Assembly: GCF_001279775.1 (NCBI RefSeq)
Contig: NZ_LGDG01000227.1
Coordinates: 13,317-77,316, forward strand
Source: Streptomyces sp. MMG1533
GTDB taxonomy: Bacteria > Actinomycetota > Actinomycetes > Streptomycetales > Streptomycetaceae
Direction of reading: 5' to 3'
DNA: 64,000 nt
Shown piece after piece: positions 1-9,896 of this stretch (position 1 is its first letter; every line of letters begins with the position of its first letter). A program made the translations under genes and the position numbers. The notes below the pieces were generated by a model that did not search any database, was not told where the DNA came from, and saw only the letters and a program-made list of their open reading frames with translations.

Positions 1-351
<351 letters not shown>

Positions 352-370
352 CGTCCACGCTCCTCACGCC

Positions 371-399
371 CCCGTCCGACTCGTCCAGACTCGGACGGG
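371..399. terminator. Inverted repeat between pyruvate carboxylase and glucosidase genes
   Basis: CCCGTCCGA (371-379) pairs perfectly with TCGGACGGG (391-399) across an 11-nt loop. It follows the stop of pyc by about 130 nt on the reverse strand and precedes the glucosidase start by about 20 nt. There is no U-tract, which is common for Streptomyces terminators. It could instead be an operator or attenuator for the glucosidase gene. Confidence 0.4.
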
Positions 400-530
400 T
401 CGGGCGGGGGCGCAATCACACGCGGGGCCCACGATGCCTGCGCCGGTTGCCGGACGGGGCGCCTCCCGGACGGCGTACTGCTGTCGCAGCTTCGGCCGAA
501 CGGGTGGGTCGCGCGCCCGGCGCGGCCGCC

Positions 531-3500
531 TCAGCCGATCTCGACGAGCAGGTCTCCGCCCTCCACCTGCTGGATCTTGTTGATGGCGAGCCGGGACACC
601 CGCCCGCCCTTCGGGGCGGTGATCGTGGCCTCCATCTTCATCGCCTCGATCGTGGCCACCGTGGCTCCGGCCGCCACCTCGTCGCCCTCGGCGACCGCGA
701 GCGTCACCACCCCGGCGAACGGCGCGGGGACGTGTCCGGGCTTGGAGCGGTCGGCCTTCTCGGTCACCGGCACGTCGGCGGACGCGGCGGTGTCGCGGAC
801 CTGGATGGGCCGCAGCTGGCCGTTCAACGCGGACATCACCGTGCGCATACCGCGTTCGTCGGCCTCGCCGACGGCTTCCAGCTCGATGAGGAGCCGCACG
901 CCGGGCTCGAGGTCGACGGCGTACTCCTTTCCGGGCCTGAGACCGTAGAAGAAGTCCTTGCTGTCCAGCACGCTGGTGTCGCCGAAGCTCTGGCGGTGCG
1001 TCTCGTACTCGCGCGTCGGCCCGGGGAAGAGCAGCCGGTTGAGCGTGGCGCGCCGGTCCTTCTCCAGTCCCGTACGGTCCTGGGCCGTCAGCTCCTGCAC
1101 GGGCTTGGCCTCGGCGCGGCCCTGGAGCGCCCTGCTGCGGAACGGCTCCGGCCAGCCGCCGGGCGGGGTGCCGAGCTCGCCACGCAGGAAGCCGATGACG
1201 GAGTCGGGGATGTCGAACCGGTCCGGCGTCGCCTCGAACTCCTCGGGCGCCACGCCGGCGCCGACCAGGTGCAGGGCGAGGTCGCCGACCACCTTGGACG
1301 ACGGGGTGACCTTCACCAGGTGGCCGAGGATGCGGTCGGCGGCGGCGTACATCGCCTCGATGTCCTCGAACCGGTCGCCTAGGCCCAGCGCGACTGCCTG
1401 GGTGCGCAGGTTGGACAGCTGCCCGCCGGGGATCTCGTGGTCGTAGACGCGGCCGGTCGGGGAGGCCAGGCCCGCCTCGAACGGTGCGTAGATCTTGCGG
1501 ACGCTCTCCCAGTACGGCTCCAGGTCACCGACCGCCCTCAGATCCAGGCCGGTCGGCCGGTCGGAGTGGTCGGTCGCCGCCACGATCGCCGACAGGGACG
1601 GCTGCGAGGTGGTGCCGGCCATGGACGCCACCGCACCGTCCACCGCGTCCGCGCCGGCCTGGATCGCGGCCAGGTAGGTGGCGAGCTGGCCGCCCGCCGT
1701 GTCGTGGGTGTGCAGGTGCACCGGCAGGTCGAACTCGCGGCGCAGGGCGGAGACCAGCGTGGCGGCGGCGGGGGCGCGGAGCAGGCCCGCCATGTCCTTC
1801 ACGGCGATGACATGGGCGCCGGCGTCCACGATCTGCTCGGCGAGCCGGAGGTAGTAGTCGAGGGTGTAGAGCCGCTCGTTCGGGTCGGACAGGTCGGAGG
1901 TGTAGCAGAGGGCGACCTCGGCGATCGCCGTGCCGGTGGCCCGTACGGCGTCGATGGCGGGCCGCATCTGGCCCACGTCGTTGAGCGCGTCGAAGATGCG
2001 GAAGATGTCGATGCCGGTCGCCGCGGCCTCCTGGACGAAGGCGTCGGTCACCTCGGTCGGGTACGGGGTGTAGCCCACGGTGTTGCGGCCGCGCAGCAGC
2101 ATCTGGAGGCAGAGGTTCGGCACGGCCTCGCGCAGGGCGGCCAGGCGCTCCCAGGGGTCCTCGGCGAGGAAGCGCAGCGCGACGTCGTAGGTGGCGCCGC
2201 CCCAGCACTCCAGGGAGAGCAGCTCGGGCAGGGTGCGGGCCACGACCGGGGCGACGGCGAGCATGTCCTTCGTGCGGACCCGGGTGGCCAGCAGCGACTG
2301 GTGGGCGTCGCGGAACGTGGTGTCGGTGACGCCGATGGTCGGTGACTCGCGCAGCCAGCGGGCGAAGCCCTCGGGGCCGAGTTCGGTGAGCTTCTGCTTG
2401 GAGCCGGCGGGCGGCTCGGTGGTGTCGGTCCGGGGCAGCTTGGTGGTGGGCTCGATCAGGTCGGGCCGCTCGCCGTGGGGCTTGTTCACCGTCACGTCGG
2501 CGAGGTAGGTGAGCAGTTTCGTGCCGCGGTCCGCGGAGTGGCGGGCGGTGAGCAGGTGCGGACGCTGTTCGATGAACGACGTGGTGACCTGTCCGGCCTG
2601 GAAGTCCGGGTCGTCGAGGACCGCCTGCAGGAACGGGATGTTGGTGGACACGCCGCGGATGCGGAACTCGGCCACGGCACGCCGGGCGCGGCGGACCGCG
2701 GTCGTGAAGTCCCGGCCCCGGCAGGTGAGCTTCACCAGCATGGAGTCGAAGTGCGCGCTGATCTCCGTACCGGCGTGGGTGGTGCCGCCGTCGAGCCGGA
2801 TGCCCGAGCCGCCGGGCGAACGGTAGGCGCTGATGCGGCCGGTGTCGGGGCGGAAGCCGTTGGCGGGGTCCTCGGTGGTGATACGGCACTGGAGTGCGGC
2901 GCCGTGCAGGGTGACGGTCTCCTGCGAGAGACCGAGGTCGGCGAGACTCTCGCCGGCGGCGATGCGCAGCTGCGCCTGGACGAGGTCGACGTCGGTGACC
3001 TCCTCGGTCACCGTGTGCTCGACCTGGATCCGCGGGTTCATCTCGATGAAGACGTGGTTGCCCTCGCGGTCGAGCAGGAACTCCACGGTGCCCGCGTTGC
3101 GGTAGCCGATCTCGCGGGCGAACCGCACGGCGTCGGCGCAGATCTGCTCGCGCAGCGCCGGGTCGAGGTTGGGCGCGGGCGCCAGCTCGATGACCTTCTG
3201 GTGGCGGCGTTGCACGGAACAGTCGCGCTCGAAGAGGTGGATGACGTTGCCGTGCCCGTCGGCGAGGATCTGCACCTCGATGTGCCGGGGTTCGACGACG
3301 GCCTTCTCCAGGAAGACGGTGGCGTCGCCGAACGCGGACGCCGCCTCGCGGGCCGCCGCCTCGATGGACTCGCGCAGCTGAGCGCGCTCCTCGACGCGGC
3401 GCATGCCGCGCCCTCCGCCGCCGGCGACCGCCTTCACGAACACGGGGAAGCCGATGTCCTCGGCGGCCCGCACCAGCTCGTCCACGTCGGTGGAGGGCGC

Positions 3501-3905
3501 CGAGGAGCCCAGGACGGGTACGCCGGCCGCGCGGGCGGCGGCCACCGCGCGCGCCTTGTTGCCCGTCAGCTCCAGGATCTGCGCGCTCGGCCCCACGAAG
3601 GTGATGCCCGCGTCCTCGCACGCCCGCGCCAGATCGGGGTTCTCGGACAGGAACCCGTAGCCCGGGTAGACGGCGTCGGCACCGGCCCTCCGGGCCGCGC
3701 GGACGATCTCCTCCACGGAGAGGTAGGCGCGCACCGGGTGCCCCGGCTCACCGATCTCGTAGGCCTCGTCGGCCTTCATCCGGTGCAGCGAGTTGCGGTC
3801 CTCGTACGGGAAGACGGCGACGGTCCTCGCGCCCAGTTCATAGCCGGCGCGGAAGGCCCGAATCGCGATCTCGCCTCGGTTGGCCACCAGTACCTTGCGG
3901 AGCAT
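531..3905 (-). CDS. pyc: Pyruvate carboxylase
   Basis: A single-chain biotin enzyme of 1,124 aa that carboxylates pyruvate to oxaloacetate in the cytoplasm (anaplerosis). The N-terminal biotin carboxylase starts [20 protein letters not shown] and has the ATP-grasp loop [15 protein letters not shown]. The central carboxyltransferase barrel begins near [20 protein letters not shown]. The C-terminal biotin carrier domain has EAMKM, with the biotinyl Lys at about residue 1090. Length and domain order match the classical alpha4 enzyme. The open frame extends 45 codons further upstream, but [11 protein letters not shown] is the family-typical start and has GGGA just ahead of it. Nothing is unusual, and it is most likely a core chromosomal gene. 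Confidence 0.97.
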   Translation of the reverse strand: MLRKVLVANRGEIAIRAFRAGYELGARTVAVFPYEDRNSLHRMKADEAYEIGEPGHPVRAYLSVEEIVRAARRAGADAVYPGYGFLSENPDLARACEDAGITFVGPSAQILELTGNKARAVAAARAAGVPVLGSSAPSTDVDELVRAAEDIGFPVFVKAVAGGGGRGMRRVEERAQLRESIEAAAREAASAFGDATVFLEKAVVEPRHIEVQILADGHGNVIHLFERDCSVQRRHQKVIELAPAPNLDPALREQICADAVRFAREIGYRNAGTVEFLLDREGNHVFIEMNPRIQVEHTVTEEVTDVDLVQAQLRIAAGESLADLGLSQETVTLHGAALQCRITTEDPANGFRPDTGRISAYRSPGGSGIRLDGGTTHAGTEISAHFDSMLVKLTCRGRDFTTAVRRARRAVAEFRIRGVSTNIPFLQAVLDDPDFQAGQVTTSFIEQRPHLLTARHSADRGTKLLTYLADVTVNKPHGERPDLIEPTTKLPRTDTTEPPAGSKQKLTELGPEGFARWLRESPTIGVTDTTFRDAHQSLLATRVRTKDMLAVAPVVARTLPELLSLECWGGATYDVALRFLAEDPWERLAALREAVPNLCLQMLLRGRNTVGYTPYPTEVTDAFVQEAAATGIDIFRIFDALNDVGQMRPAIDAVRATGTAIAEVALCYTSDLSDPNERLYTLDYYLRLAEQIVDAGAHVIAVKDMAGLLRAPAAATLVSALRREFDLPVHLHTHDTAGGQLATYLAAIQAGADAVDGAVASMAGTTSQPSLSAIVAATDHSDRPTGLDLRAVGDLEPYWESVRKIYAPFEAGLASPTGRVYDHEIPGGQLSNLRTQAVALGLGDRFEDIEAMYAAADRILGHLVKVTPSSKVVGDLALHLVGAGVAPEEFEATPDRFDIPDSVIGFLRGELGTPPGGWPEPFRSRALQGRAEAKPVQELTAQDRTGLEKDRRATLNRLLFPGPTREYETHRQSFGDTSVLDSKDFFYGLRPGKEYAVDLEPGVRLLIELEAVGEADERGMRTVMSALNGQLRPIQVRDTAASADVPVTEKADRSKPGHVPAPFAGVVTLAVAEGDEVAAGATVATIEAMKMEATITAPKGGRVSRLAINKIQQVEGGDLLVEIG

Positions 3906-4096
3906 TCCCGATCCCTTCGGCCTGCACGTGCGGAACACCATGGTCTCGGCATTGTCCCCGGGGTGCCATGAGAGCCGGGTCACGTGGGGAGTGGCGGTTC
4001 GGGATGATCTGCGCCGGTACGGCGGTTGCACCAGGAACAACCAGTGCGGCGGACGGCCAGGTGACTGTCCCGCACGTGTCGTACGAGGGAGCGGAC

Positions 4097-4918
4097 ATGA
4101 CCGTCCATGACGTCGACCGGGTGGGCTTCGTCCAGGAGTGGGAGGAGTGGCACCGGCAGAAGGACGCGGTGCTCGCCGGCCCGCACGGGTTTCTCGCGAT
4201 CACCGGCCTGCACTGGCTGAGTGCGCGTGCGGAGCGCTTCGAGGACGCCCCGGGAGCCTGGTCGAGCACCGCCGACGGGGTGGTGGTCGAGCTGGACGAG
4301 GGAGAGGACCTGACCGTCGACGGGCGGGTGGTGCGCGGCCGGTACGACTTCGGCGTCGTCGCCGAGCGGGGCAGCGTGTACGCCGGCTCCGGTGATGCGG
4401 TGATCGAGGTCGCCAAGCGCGGCGGACACGACATCCTGCGGCCCCGCCACCCCGGCAACGAGCTGCGCACCGCCTTCACCGGCACCCCGGCCTACGCACC
4501 CGACCCGCGCTGGGTGCGGGCCGGCCGGTTCCTGCCCTTCAAGGCACCGCGCGCGGTGACCGTCGGCGCCGCCGTCGAGGGCCTGGAGCACGTCTACGAC
4601 TCCCCCGGCCGGGTCGAGTTGGAACTGGACGGCACGCTGCACCGGCTCACCGCGTTCAACGGCAGCAGGCCCGGCGGCCTGATGGTGCTGTTCACGGACA
4701 TGACGTCCGGGGTGACCACCTACGCGGCGAACCGCGCCCTGCGGATCGCTCCCCCGGACGACGAGGGCCGGGTGACGCTCGACTTCAACCGCGCCGCGAA
4801 CCTCCCCTGCGCCTACACGGACCTGGCGACCTGCCCGCTGCCCCCGGCCGAGAACCGGCTGCCGGTCGCGGTCGAGGCGGGCGAGCGGATCCCCCTGGAG
4901 CGCGGCGGGCAGCCCTGA
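4097..4918 (+). CDS. DUF1684 domain-containing protein
   Basis: A 273-aa soluble protein of the DUF1684 family (function unknown). Supporting motifs are the N-terminal WEEWHRQKDAVLAGPHGFLA, the GLHWL segment, and the C-terminal LPCAYTDLATCPLPPAENRL followed by VEAGERIP. That Cys-Pro-Leu-Pro-Pro-x-Glu-Asn-Arg-Leu ending is diagnostic. The ATG at 4097 is chosen because it has GAGGGAGCGG upstream and matches family N-termini; the frame stays open further upstream without sense. It is divergent from pyc and converges with the DUF427 gene, leaving only 3 nt between the two stops. Confidence 0.85.
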   Translation: MTVHDVDRVGFVQEWEEWHRQKDAVLAGPHGFLAITGLHWLSARAERFEDAPGAWSSTADGVVVELDEGEDLTVDGRVVRGRYDFGVVAERGSVYAGSGDAVIEVAKRGGHDILRPRHPGNELRTAFTGTPAYAPDPRWVRAGRFLPFKAPRAVTVGAAVEGLEHVYDSPGRVELELDGTLHRLTAFNGSRPGGLMVLFTDMTSGVTTYAANRALRIAPPDDEGRVTLDFNRAANLPCAYTDLATCPLPPAENRLPVAVEAGERIPLERGGQP

Positions 4919-4921
4919 CGG

Positions 4922-5737
4922 TCACTCCGGTGGCGGTGCCGAGAGCGTCTTGGTGAACGGGGTGACGGGGCGCTGCAGGCGTTCGCCGTCGACGGTGATG
5001 TCGACCGCCTCGTTGTAGAAGGAGAGGAGCTCTTTGACCGCGCCCACCGCGGGCAGCGGGTCCGGGTAGCTCCAGACGATGTTCGGCGGTACGCCGGGGC
5101 CGGCCTGCCACGACCAGTACCGCGCGGTGCCCTTGTACGGGCAGCCGGTGCTGTGATCGGTGGGTTCGAGCAGATCGAGGCGGACGTCCTCGCGCGGGAC
5201 GTAGTACCGCGTCGGCAGACCGGTCTCGAACAGCAGGACCGGACGGTGGGTGTCGGCGACGACCGTGCCGTCGATCTCGACCACGACGTGGCGGCTGCTG
5301 GGGATCGCGTCCACCCGTTTGTGCGGGTCTCGCGGGTGGATGAAGATCTCCTCCTCTTCCTCGTACCAGTGGTCGAGGCCCCGGCCGACGCGCCGGAACC
5401 ACTCGAAGGCGATGTGGTCGGCCAGGTCCGCGGTGGGGAAGGTCCAGGCCGCGTTCTCGACGATCTCGCCGTCGACTTCGAGGTCGTAGAAGATCCGCGA
5501 CCCGGTGTGCGTGCCGGCCGGCGGGTTCTTCGCCGGGCGGAGCAGGTCCTCGCGGACCTCTTCGCGGGGGAAGGCGTACAGCGGGACGGGGACGCCGGGT
5601 TCCCAGACGAGTACGGGGTGGCGGCTGTCGACGACCGTCACGTCGCCCTTGCGGCCGCGCACCCAGCGCTCGCCGGGCTCCCACAGGAGGCCCTCCGGGG
5701 TGGCCCTGACGGCCCGCGCGGTGGGGAATGTGGTCAT
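4922..5737 (-). CDS. Tandem DUF427 domain protein
   Basis: A 271-aa cytoplasmic protein containing two DUF427 repeats. The first is around residues 25-120 (VTVVDSRHPVLVWEPG, then AWTFPTADLADHIAFEW). The second is around residues 145-240 (VVVEIDGTVVADTHRPVLLFE, then CPYKGTARYWSWQAGP, then NIVWSYPDPLPAVGAVKELL). The CPYKG and Trp-rich motifs are hallmarks of this small beta-fold family, whose function is unknown. A strong ribosome binding site, AAGGAG, precedes the ATG. It has its own upstream region, which carries a hexanucleotide tandem repeat. Confidence 0.85.
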   Translation of the reverse strand: MTTFPTARAVRATPEGLLWEPGERWVRGRKGDVTVVDSRHPVLVWEPGVPVPLYAFPREEVREDLLRPAKNPPAGTHTGSRIFYDLEVDGEIVENAAWTFPTADLADHIAFEWFRRVGRGLDHWYEEEEEIFIHPRDPHKRVDAIPSSRHVVVEIDGTVVADTHRPVLLFETGLPTRYYVPREDVRLDLLEPTDHSTGCPYKGTARYWSWQAGPGVPPNIVWSYPDPLPAVGAVKELLSFYNEAVDITVDGERLQRPVTPFTKTLSAPPPE

Positions 5738-5761
5738 GACCGGATCTCCTTTTCGCTCGGT

Positions 5762-5797
5762 CGACTCCGACTCCGACTCCGACTCCGACTCCGACTC
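5762..5797. repeat. (CGACTC)6 perfect hexanucleotide tandem repeat
   Basis: Six uninterrupted copies of CGACTC fill the short gap between the aminotransferase stop (5825) and the DUF427 start (5737), about 25 nt upstream of the DUF427 start codon. The repeat is intergenic, so changes in copy number would alter promoter or leader spacing rather than a reading frame. Confidence 0.9.
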
Positions 5798-5824
5798 CGG
5801 TCCACGGTGCCCGACTCGGCGCCG

Positions 5825-7030
5825 TCAGCGCGTCAGGAACTCGGACAACCCGGTCAGGAGCCGGTCGACATCCTCAGCACTGGTGTAGGGCGCGAGGCCG
5901 ATACGGAGACCGCCGGTGTCGCCGAGGCCGAGTCGACGAGAGGCCTCGACGGCGTAGAAGGACCCCGACGGCGCGTGGACACCGCGCTCCGCGAGGAAGC
6001 GGTACCCGTCCACCGTGCTGTGTTTCTCGAACGTCAGCAACAGGGTGGGGGTGCGGTCGGCCGCCCTGGAGTGGATCGTGACGCCTTCGAGCGAGGACAG
6101 TCCCTTGTCCAGCTGCGTGCGCAGGCTCTCCTCGTGCGCTTCGAGTGCCGTGAACGCCGCGATCAGGAGCTGTCGTCGCGTGCCCGTGGCGCTCGCGTCC
6201 AGGCCGGCGAGGAAGTCGACCGCCGCAGTGGTGCCCGCGAGGAACTCGTAGGGCAGTGTGCCCAGTTCGAAGCGTTCCGGAACGGCGTCGGTGGAGGGCA
6301 GGAGCTTGTCCGGCAGCAGACCGTCCAGCAACTCCGGGCGGGCGGCGAGGACTCCGTGATGCGGGCCGAGGAACTTGTACGGGGAGCAGACGAAGAAGTC
6401 CGCGCCGAGCTGCTCCAGGTCGACCGAGGTGTGGGCGGTGTGGTGGACGCCGTCGACGTAGGCGAACGCCCCGACGTCGTGCGCCAGTCGGGAGATCTCG
6501 GCGATGGCGGGACGCGTGCCGATCAGGTTGGAGGCGGCGGTGACGGCGACCAGCCGGGTGCGCTCGGACAGCACGGCGCGGATGTGGTCGACGGTCAGCT
6601 CGCCGGTGGCCGGGTCGAAGTCGGCCCAGCGCACCGTGGCACCGGCCCGGTCGGCGGCCTGGACCCAGGGACGGATGTTGGCGTCGTGGTCGAGGCGCGT
6701 GACGACGACCTCGTCTCCGGACGACCACGTCTTGGCGAGGGTGCGGGAGAAGTCGTAGGCGAGCTGGGTGGCGCTGCGGCCGAAGACGATCCCCGACGGC
6801 TGCGCGCCCAGCAGGTCGGCCATGGCCCGGCGGGCCTCGGTGACGATGCTTTCGGCGTTGCGCTCCCCCGGCACTCCGTGCCCCCGGTTCGACAGGGGGG
6901 CGGCCAACGCGTCGGTGATGGCCCGGATGACCGGCCCGGGCGTCTGGGTGCCGCCGGGGCCGTCGAAGTGGGCGGTTCCGGCCGCCAGGGCGGGAAATCG
7001 GGAGCGGATGGCAGTGATGTCGTACGTCAC
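5825..7030 (-). CDS. Cysteine desulfurase-like class V aminotransferase
   Basis: A 401-aa PLP enzyme of the fold-type I class V group, closest by eye to the 'cysteine desulfurase-like' (VC1184-type) subfamily. The PLP Schiff-base Lys is K219 in SPYKFLGPHHG. It also has NRGHG near residue 50, the AYVDGVHHTAH Asp motif near 192, and RIGLAPYTS near the C-terminus. The start is GTG at 7030 with AGGAG 7 nt upstream. It lies 12 nt downstream of a P450 gene on the same strand, so the two are probably co-transcribed. I cannot infer the substrate; the pairing suggests small-molecule tailoring rather than Fe-S assembly. Confidence 0.85.
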   Translation of the reverse strand: MTYDITAIRSRFPALAAGTAHFDGPGGTQTPGPVIRAITDALAAPLSNRGHGVPGERNAESIVTEARRAMADLLGAQPSGIVFGRSATQLAYDFSRTLAKTWSSGDEVVVTRLDHDANIRPWVQAADRAGATVRWADFDPATGELTVDHIRAVLSERTRLVAVTAASNLIGTRPAIAEISRLAHDVGAFAYVDGVHHTAHTSVDLEQLGADFFVCSPYKFLGPHHGVLAARPELLDGLLPDKLLPSTDAVPERFELGTLPYEFLAGTTAAVDFLAGLDASATGTRRQLLIAAFTALEAHEESLRTQLDKGLSSLEGVTIHSRAADRTPTLLLTFEKHSTVDGYRFLAERGVHAPSGSFYAVEASRRLGLGDTGGLRIGLAPYTSAEDVDRLLTGLSEFLTR

Positions 7031-7042
7031 GAGATGCTCCTG

Positions 7043-8218
7043 TCAGGCAGCCCTGTCCCACAGCACGTGCAGGGCGGGAGGCTTGCGGAAGACCAGGCCG
7101 TACGGCGCGGTCGGGCGGTTCGGGTCGAGGCGCAGGGCGGGAAGGCGTTCGAGCAGGCGCCGGAGAGCGATTCGGGTCTCCAGGCGGGCGAGGTGCGCGG
7201 CGAGGCAGTGGTGGGGGCCGTGTGCGAAGGCCAGTTGGAGGCGCGCGTTCTCGCGGCGGACGTCGAACCGGTCGGGGTCGGGGAAGACGGCCGGGTCGCG
7301 GCCCGCTCCCGTCAGGGAGACGGTGACCAGGTCACCGCGGCGGATCGTGGCGGGGCCGAGGGCGGTGTCGCGGGTGGCGTAGCGGTCCACGACCGCGGCG
7401 CCCGGTTCGAGGCGCAGCGATTCCTCGATCGCGCCGTCCAGCAGGTCGGTGTCGGCCCGGACGAGGGCGAGTTGGCCGGGATGGTGCAGCAGGTGCAGCA
7501 GCGCGTTGGCGATCATCGCCTCGGTGGTCTCGATCCCCCCGAACATCAGGACCGCGGCGTTGGACGCCACCTCGGGCAGCCCCAGCCGCCCGGCTGCGGA
7601 GGCGAGGAGCGAGGAAGCGCCCTGTTCGGTGACGGTGGCTTCCACTGCCGCCCGTAGCTGCGCGTACGCCGCGGCACCGGCGGGCCCCGCCCCGAGCCCG
7701 GCGGTGATGTCCGAGACCGACCGCACGATGGAGTCGTACCAGGAGAGCACCGTGGCCGCGGTGGTGCCGACCAGCCCGAGGGCCTCGGTCACAACGGCGA
7801 CCGCGAGCGGGCCGGCGAAGGCGCGTCGCAGTTCGACGGCGCCGGCCGGTTCCAGTGCGGTGATGAGCCGGTCGGTCTCCCGCTCGATGAACGAGGCGAA
7901 GCCGTCGTACACCTCCCGGGGGCGGAAAGGAGCCGCGAAAGGCTCGCGGTGACGGGCGTGATCGTCTCCGTCCAGGGACAGCATGCTCGGCCCGACGACC
8001 TGTGCGGTGGAGAACCGGGGGTCGTCGACGGTGAAGGTCGCGGCGTCCCGCATGACGTCCATCGCGAGATCGCGACGGGTCACCAGCCAGCCGTCCAGCT
8101 CGGGAAGCCAGGACACGGGCTCGTGCGCACGCAGCAGCGCCAGTCGCGGATGCGGGTCCTCGGCGAGTTCGGCCAGGGTGGTCGCCGCGCCGAGCGGGAA
8201 GGAGTCGGCGACGCTCAT
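7043..8218 (-). CDS. Cytochrome P450
   Basis: A 391-aa soluble bacterial P450 monooxygenase. The I-helix reads MFGGIETTEAMI, where the usual A/G-G-x-D/E-T motif is present as GGIET. The K-helix E-x-x-R is EESLR, and the haem loop is FAHGPHHCLAAHLARLE with the thiolate Cys at about residue 338. The start at 8218 (MSVADSFPLG) gives normal length; the longer upstream open frame is low-complexity and unlikely to be translated. It is the first gene of a two-gene unit with the class V aminotransferase and is divergent from the MoxR-associated gene cluster. Redox partners are not nearby and the substrate is unknown. Confidence 0.92.
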   Translation of the reverse strand: MSVADSFPLGAATTLAELAEDPHPRLALLRAHEPVSWLPELDGWLVTRRDLAMDVMRDAATFTVDDPRFSTAQVVGPSMLSLDGDDHARHREPFAAPFRPREVYDGFASFIERETDRLITALEPAGAVELRRAFAGPLAVAVVTEALGLVGTTAATVLSWYDSIVRSVSDITAGLGAGPAGAAAYAQLRAAVEATVTEQGASSLLASAAGRLGLPEVASNAAVLMFGGIETTEAMIANALLHLLHHPGQLALVRADTDLLDGAIEESLRLEPGAAVVDRYATRDTALGPATIRRGDLVTVSLTGAGRDPAVFPDPDRFDVRRENARLQLAFAHGPHHCLAAHLARLETRIALRRLLERLPALRLDPNRPTAPYGLVFRKPPALHVLWDRAA

Positions 8219-8441
8219 CACGAATGCGGCCCGGGTATGGGGAAAGCGATCACAGCCAAGGCTAACAATCGCCTTCGCCGGGCCGGCTGCGGGTGCCGCC
8301 GCGCTCGTGTACGGACTCGTCGGCCGACCCGGGACGTCGAAATGCGGCTGACAGACCGAAGCGAACGTCGCTATGATCCGCGACGATGACGACTCATTCT
8401 GTTGACAGATTGGGGGCCCCGTCCGCGCAAGGTGAGTGCTG

Positions 8442-9848
8442 ATGCTCACTCGGATCGCGAACGAGGATTCCCGCCTTTCCTTCTGGCCGCGCGTGCGAGA
8501 GTTCGCCGTGCCGCCCTCCATGATCGAGACTGCGACCGCCCGCCGACGTGTCGGGGACTGGGCGGGGGCGTGCGCCGCCGCAGGCATCGACGTCGATCTC
8601 CAGCTGCGTTCCGTGGCACGGACCCATGGCCGGGAACTCGCGGCCCGGATCCGTGCCGATCTCCGGCATCTGGCTCCTGACCTGCTGCGCTGGCACATGC
8701 CGAGGATCGCTCCCGACGGGCTGCTGCGCCCGGGGCTGACCCTTTGTCTGGCTCGGTACGAGGCTGCCGGGCGTGACGGCCCGGTGCAGCTCGTGGTGCG
8801 GACGCCGCCTGCCTGGGCGGACGCCGGTCAGCGGATCAGCCTGGCGCTGTGGGACGGATGCCACTCGCAGGGCGGCGCCGGCCGTCATCCGCATCCTCGG
8901 CCCAGTCGGCGGTTCCGCCTCGACCTGCACCGCCACCTGTGGGACGTACGCAGGACCGATGAGCTGCGGATCCGGTCCGGGGCCGATCGGGCGCCCGCCG
9001 ACGGCCGTCCCGTGCCGGCCCCGGATGTGCCGGACCCGGATGTGCCGGGGACGGTGGCGTACGAGCGCCACTGTGCCGTCGAGCGGTGGGCCGCCGAGGC
9101 CAGGATCCTGCTCCGCGCCGAGGGGCGCTCCTCCGGTGCCGTCCTCGTGCGGCTCGAGGGCCGGCATCGGCTGGTCCTGGAGCTCGTGGACGACTTCGGG
9201 TCGCCCCCGTTCCGGATCGCGGCGGCGTCGGTGGCTGGGGGCGGTTCCGCCCTGCCGGTGCTGCCCGACGCGGCGACCTGGGTGTCACCCGACGTGGAAC
9301 TGATCCGCGCCGGTGCGATCGAGGTCGATCGGCTGCACCCTCTGGTCGCGTCGGCATTGGTACCGGACCACGACGTGCCGAGCGGGGCGTTCCGCGCTCC
9401 GCACCGGGCAGGACAGCCGCGCCTCGTGGAATGCCGGGGAGCCCGGCACCGGATCGGCCTGGTCGACGGGGTGCTGGCCCCGCTGGACCACGACCCTGAC
9501 GAGATCCGGCGGGAGGAACTGCTGGTCGCGCTGACCGGCACCCCGCTTCCCTGTCTGCAGGCCATCGACGAGGCGCACCGACGTCCGGACTGCCTCACCG
9601 GCGTCCGCGAACGCCTCGACCACGGCGACATCGCCGGTGCGCTGGCCGTCGTCGAAGGTCTGCTGGGGCCCGACGCACTGCTGCGCGACGGTGCGCTGCG
9701 GGACGAACTCGAGGCGGCCGCCCAACGACGCATCACCTACGGGCTGTTCAGGGCCGGCCTGGTCGGACCCGGACCCGGCCGCATCCGCCCGGGTCTGCCC
9801 CGTCCCCGTGGACGCCGCTCCCACCCACGTCACGCCACAGCTCGCTGA
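8442..9848 (+). CDS. Conserved hypothetical protein of a MoxR/VWA cluster
   Basis: A 468-aa soluble protein with no enzymatic motif I recognise. The N-terminal segment (RVREFAVPPSMIETATARRR then GDWAGACAAAGIDVD) looks like a conserved actinobacterial N-terminus, and the C-terminal part is helical and Arg-rich. The ATG at 8442 has AAGGTGAG 5 nt upstream; a GTG at 8436 in the same frame is the alternative. It is followed after 48 bp by the MoxR ATPase and VWA genes on the same strand. By analogy with MoxR-VWA systems it may be a substrate, adaptor or scaffold of that pair, but this rests only on position. Confidence 0.7.
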   Translation: MLTRIANEDSRLSFWPRVREFAVPPSMIETATARRRVGDWAGACAAAGIDVDLQLRSVARTHGRELAARIRADLRHLAPDLLRWHMPRIAPDGLLRPGLTLCLARYEAAGRDGPVQLVVRTPPAWADAGQRISLALWDGCHSQGGAGRHPHPRPSRRFRLDLHRHLWDVRRTDELRIRSGADRAPADGRPVPAPDVPDPDVPGTVAYERHCAVERWAAEARILLRAEGRSSGAVLVRLEGRHRLVLELVDDFGSPPFRIAAASVAGGGSALPVLPDAATWVSPDVELIRAGAIEVDRLHPLVASALVPDHDVPSGAFRAPHRAGQPRLVECRGARHRIGLVDGVLAPLDHDPDEIRREELLVALTGTPLPCLQAIDEAHRRPDCLTGVRERLDHGDIAGALAVVEGLLGPDALLRDGALRDELEAAAQRRITYGLFRAGLVGPGPGRIRPGLPRPRGRRSHPRHATAR

Positions 9849-9896
9849 CCTGGGGGACCTCTGTCCCCCCACCCACCAGCCACAAGGTGATCAAAC

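Noticed and set aside
1525..3621. Long alternative frames antisense or out of frame to pyruvate carboxylase and other GC-rich genes
   Set aside because: They are Arg/Gly/Pro/Ala-rich shadows caused by high third-position GC, with no motifs and no ribosome binding sites.
5825..8218. P450 + aminotransferase pair as a secondary-metabolite cluster
   Set aside because: Only two tailoring-type genes, with no core biosynthetic enzyme, carrier protein or resistance/export gene adjacent.
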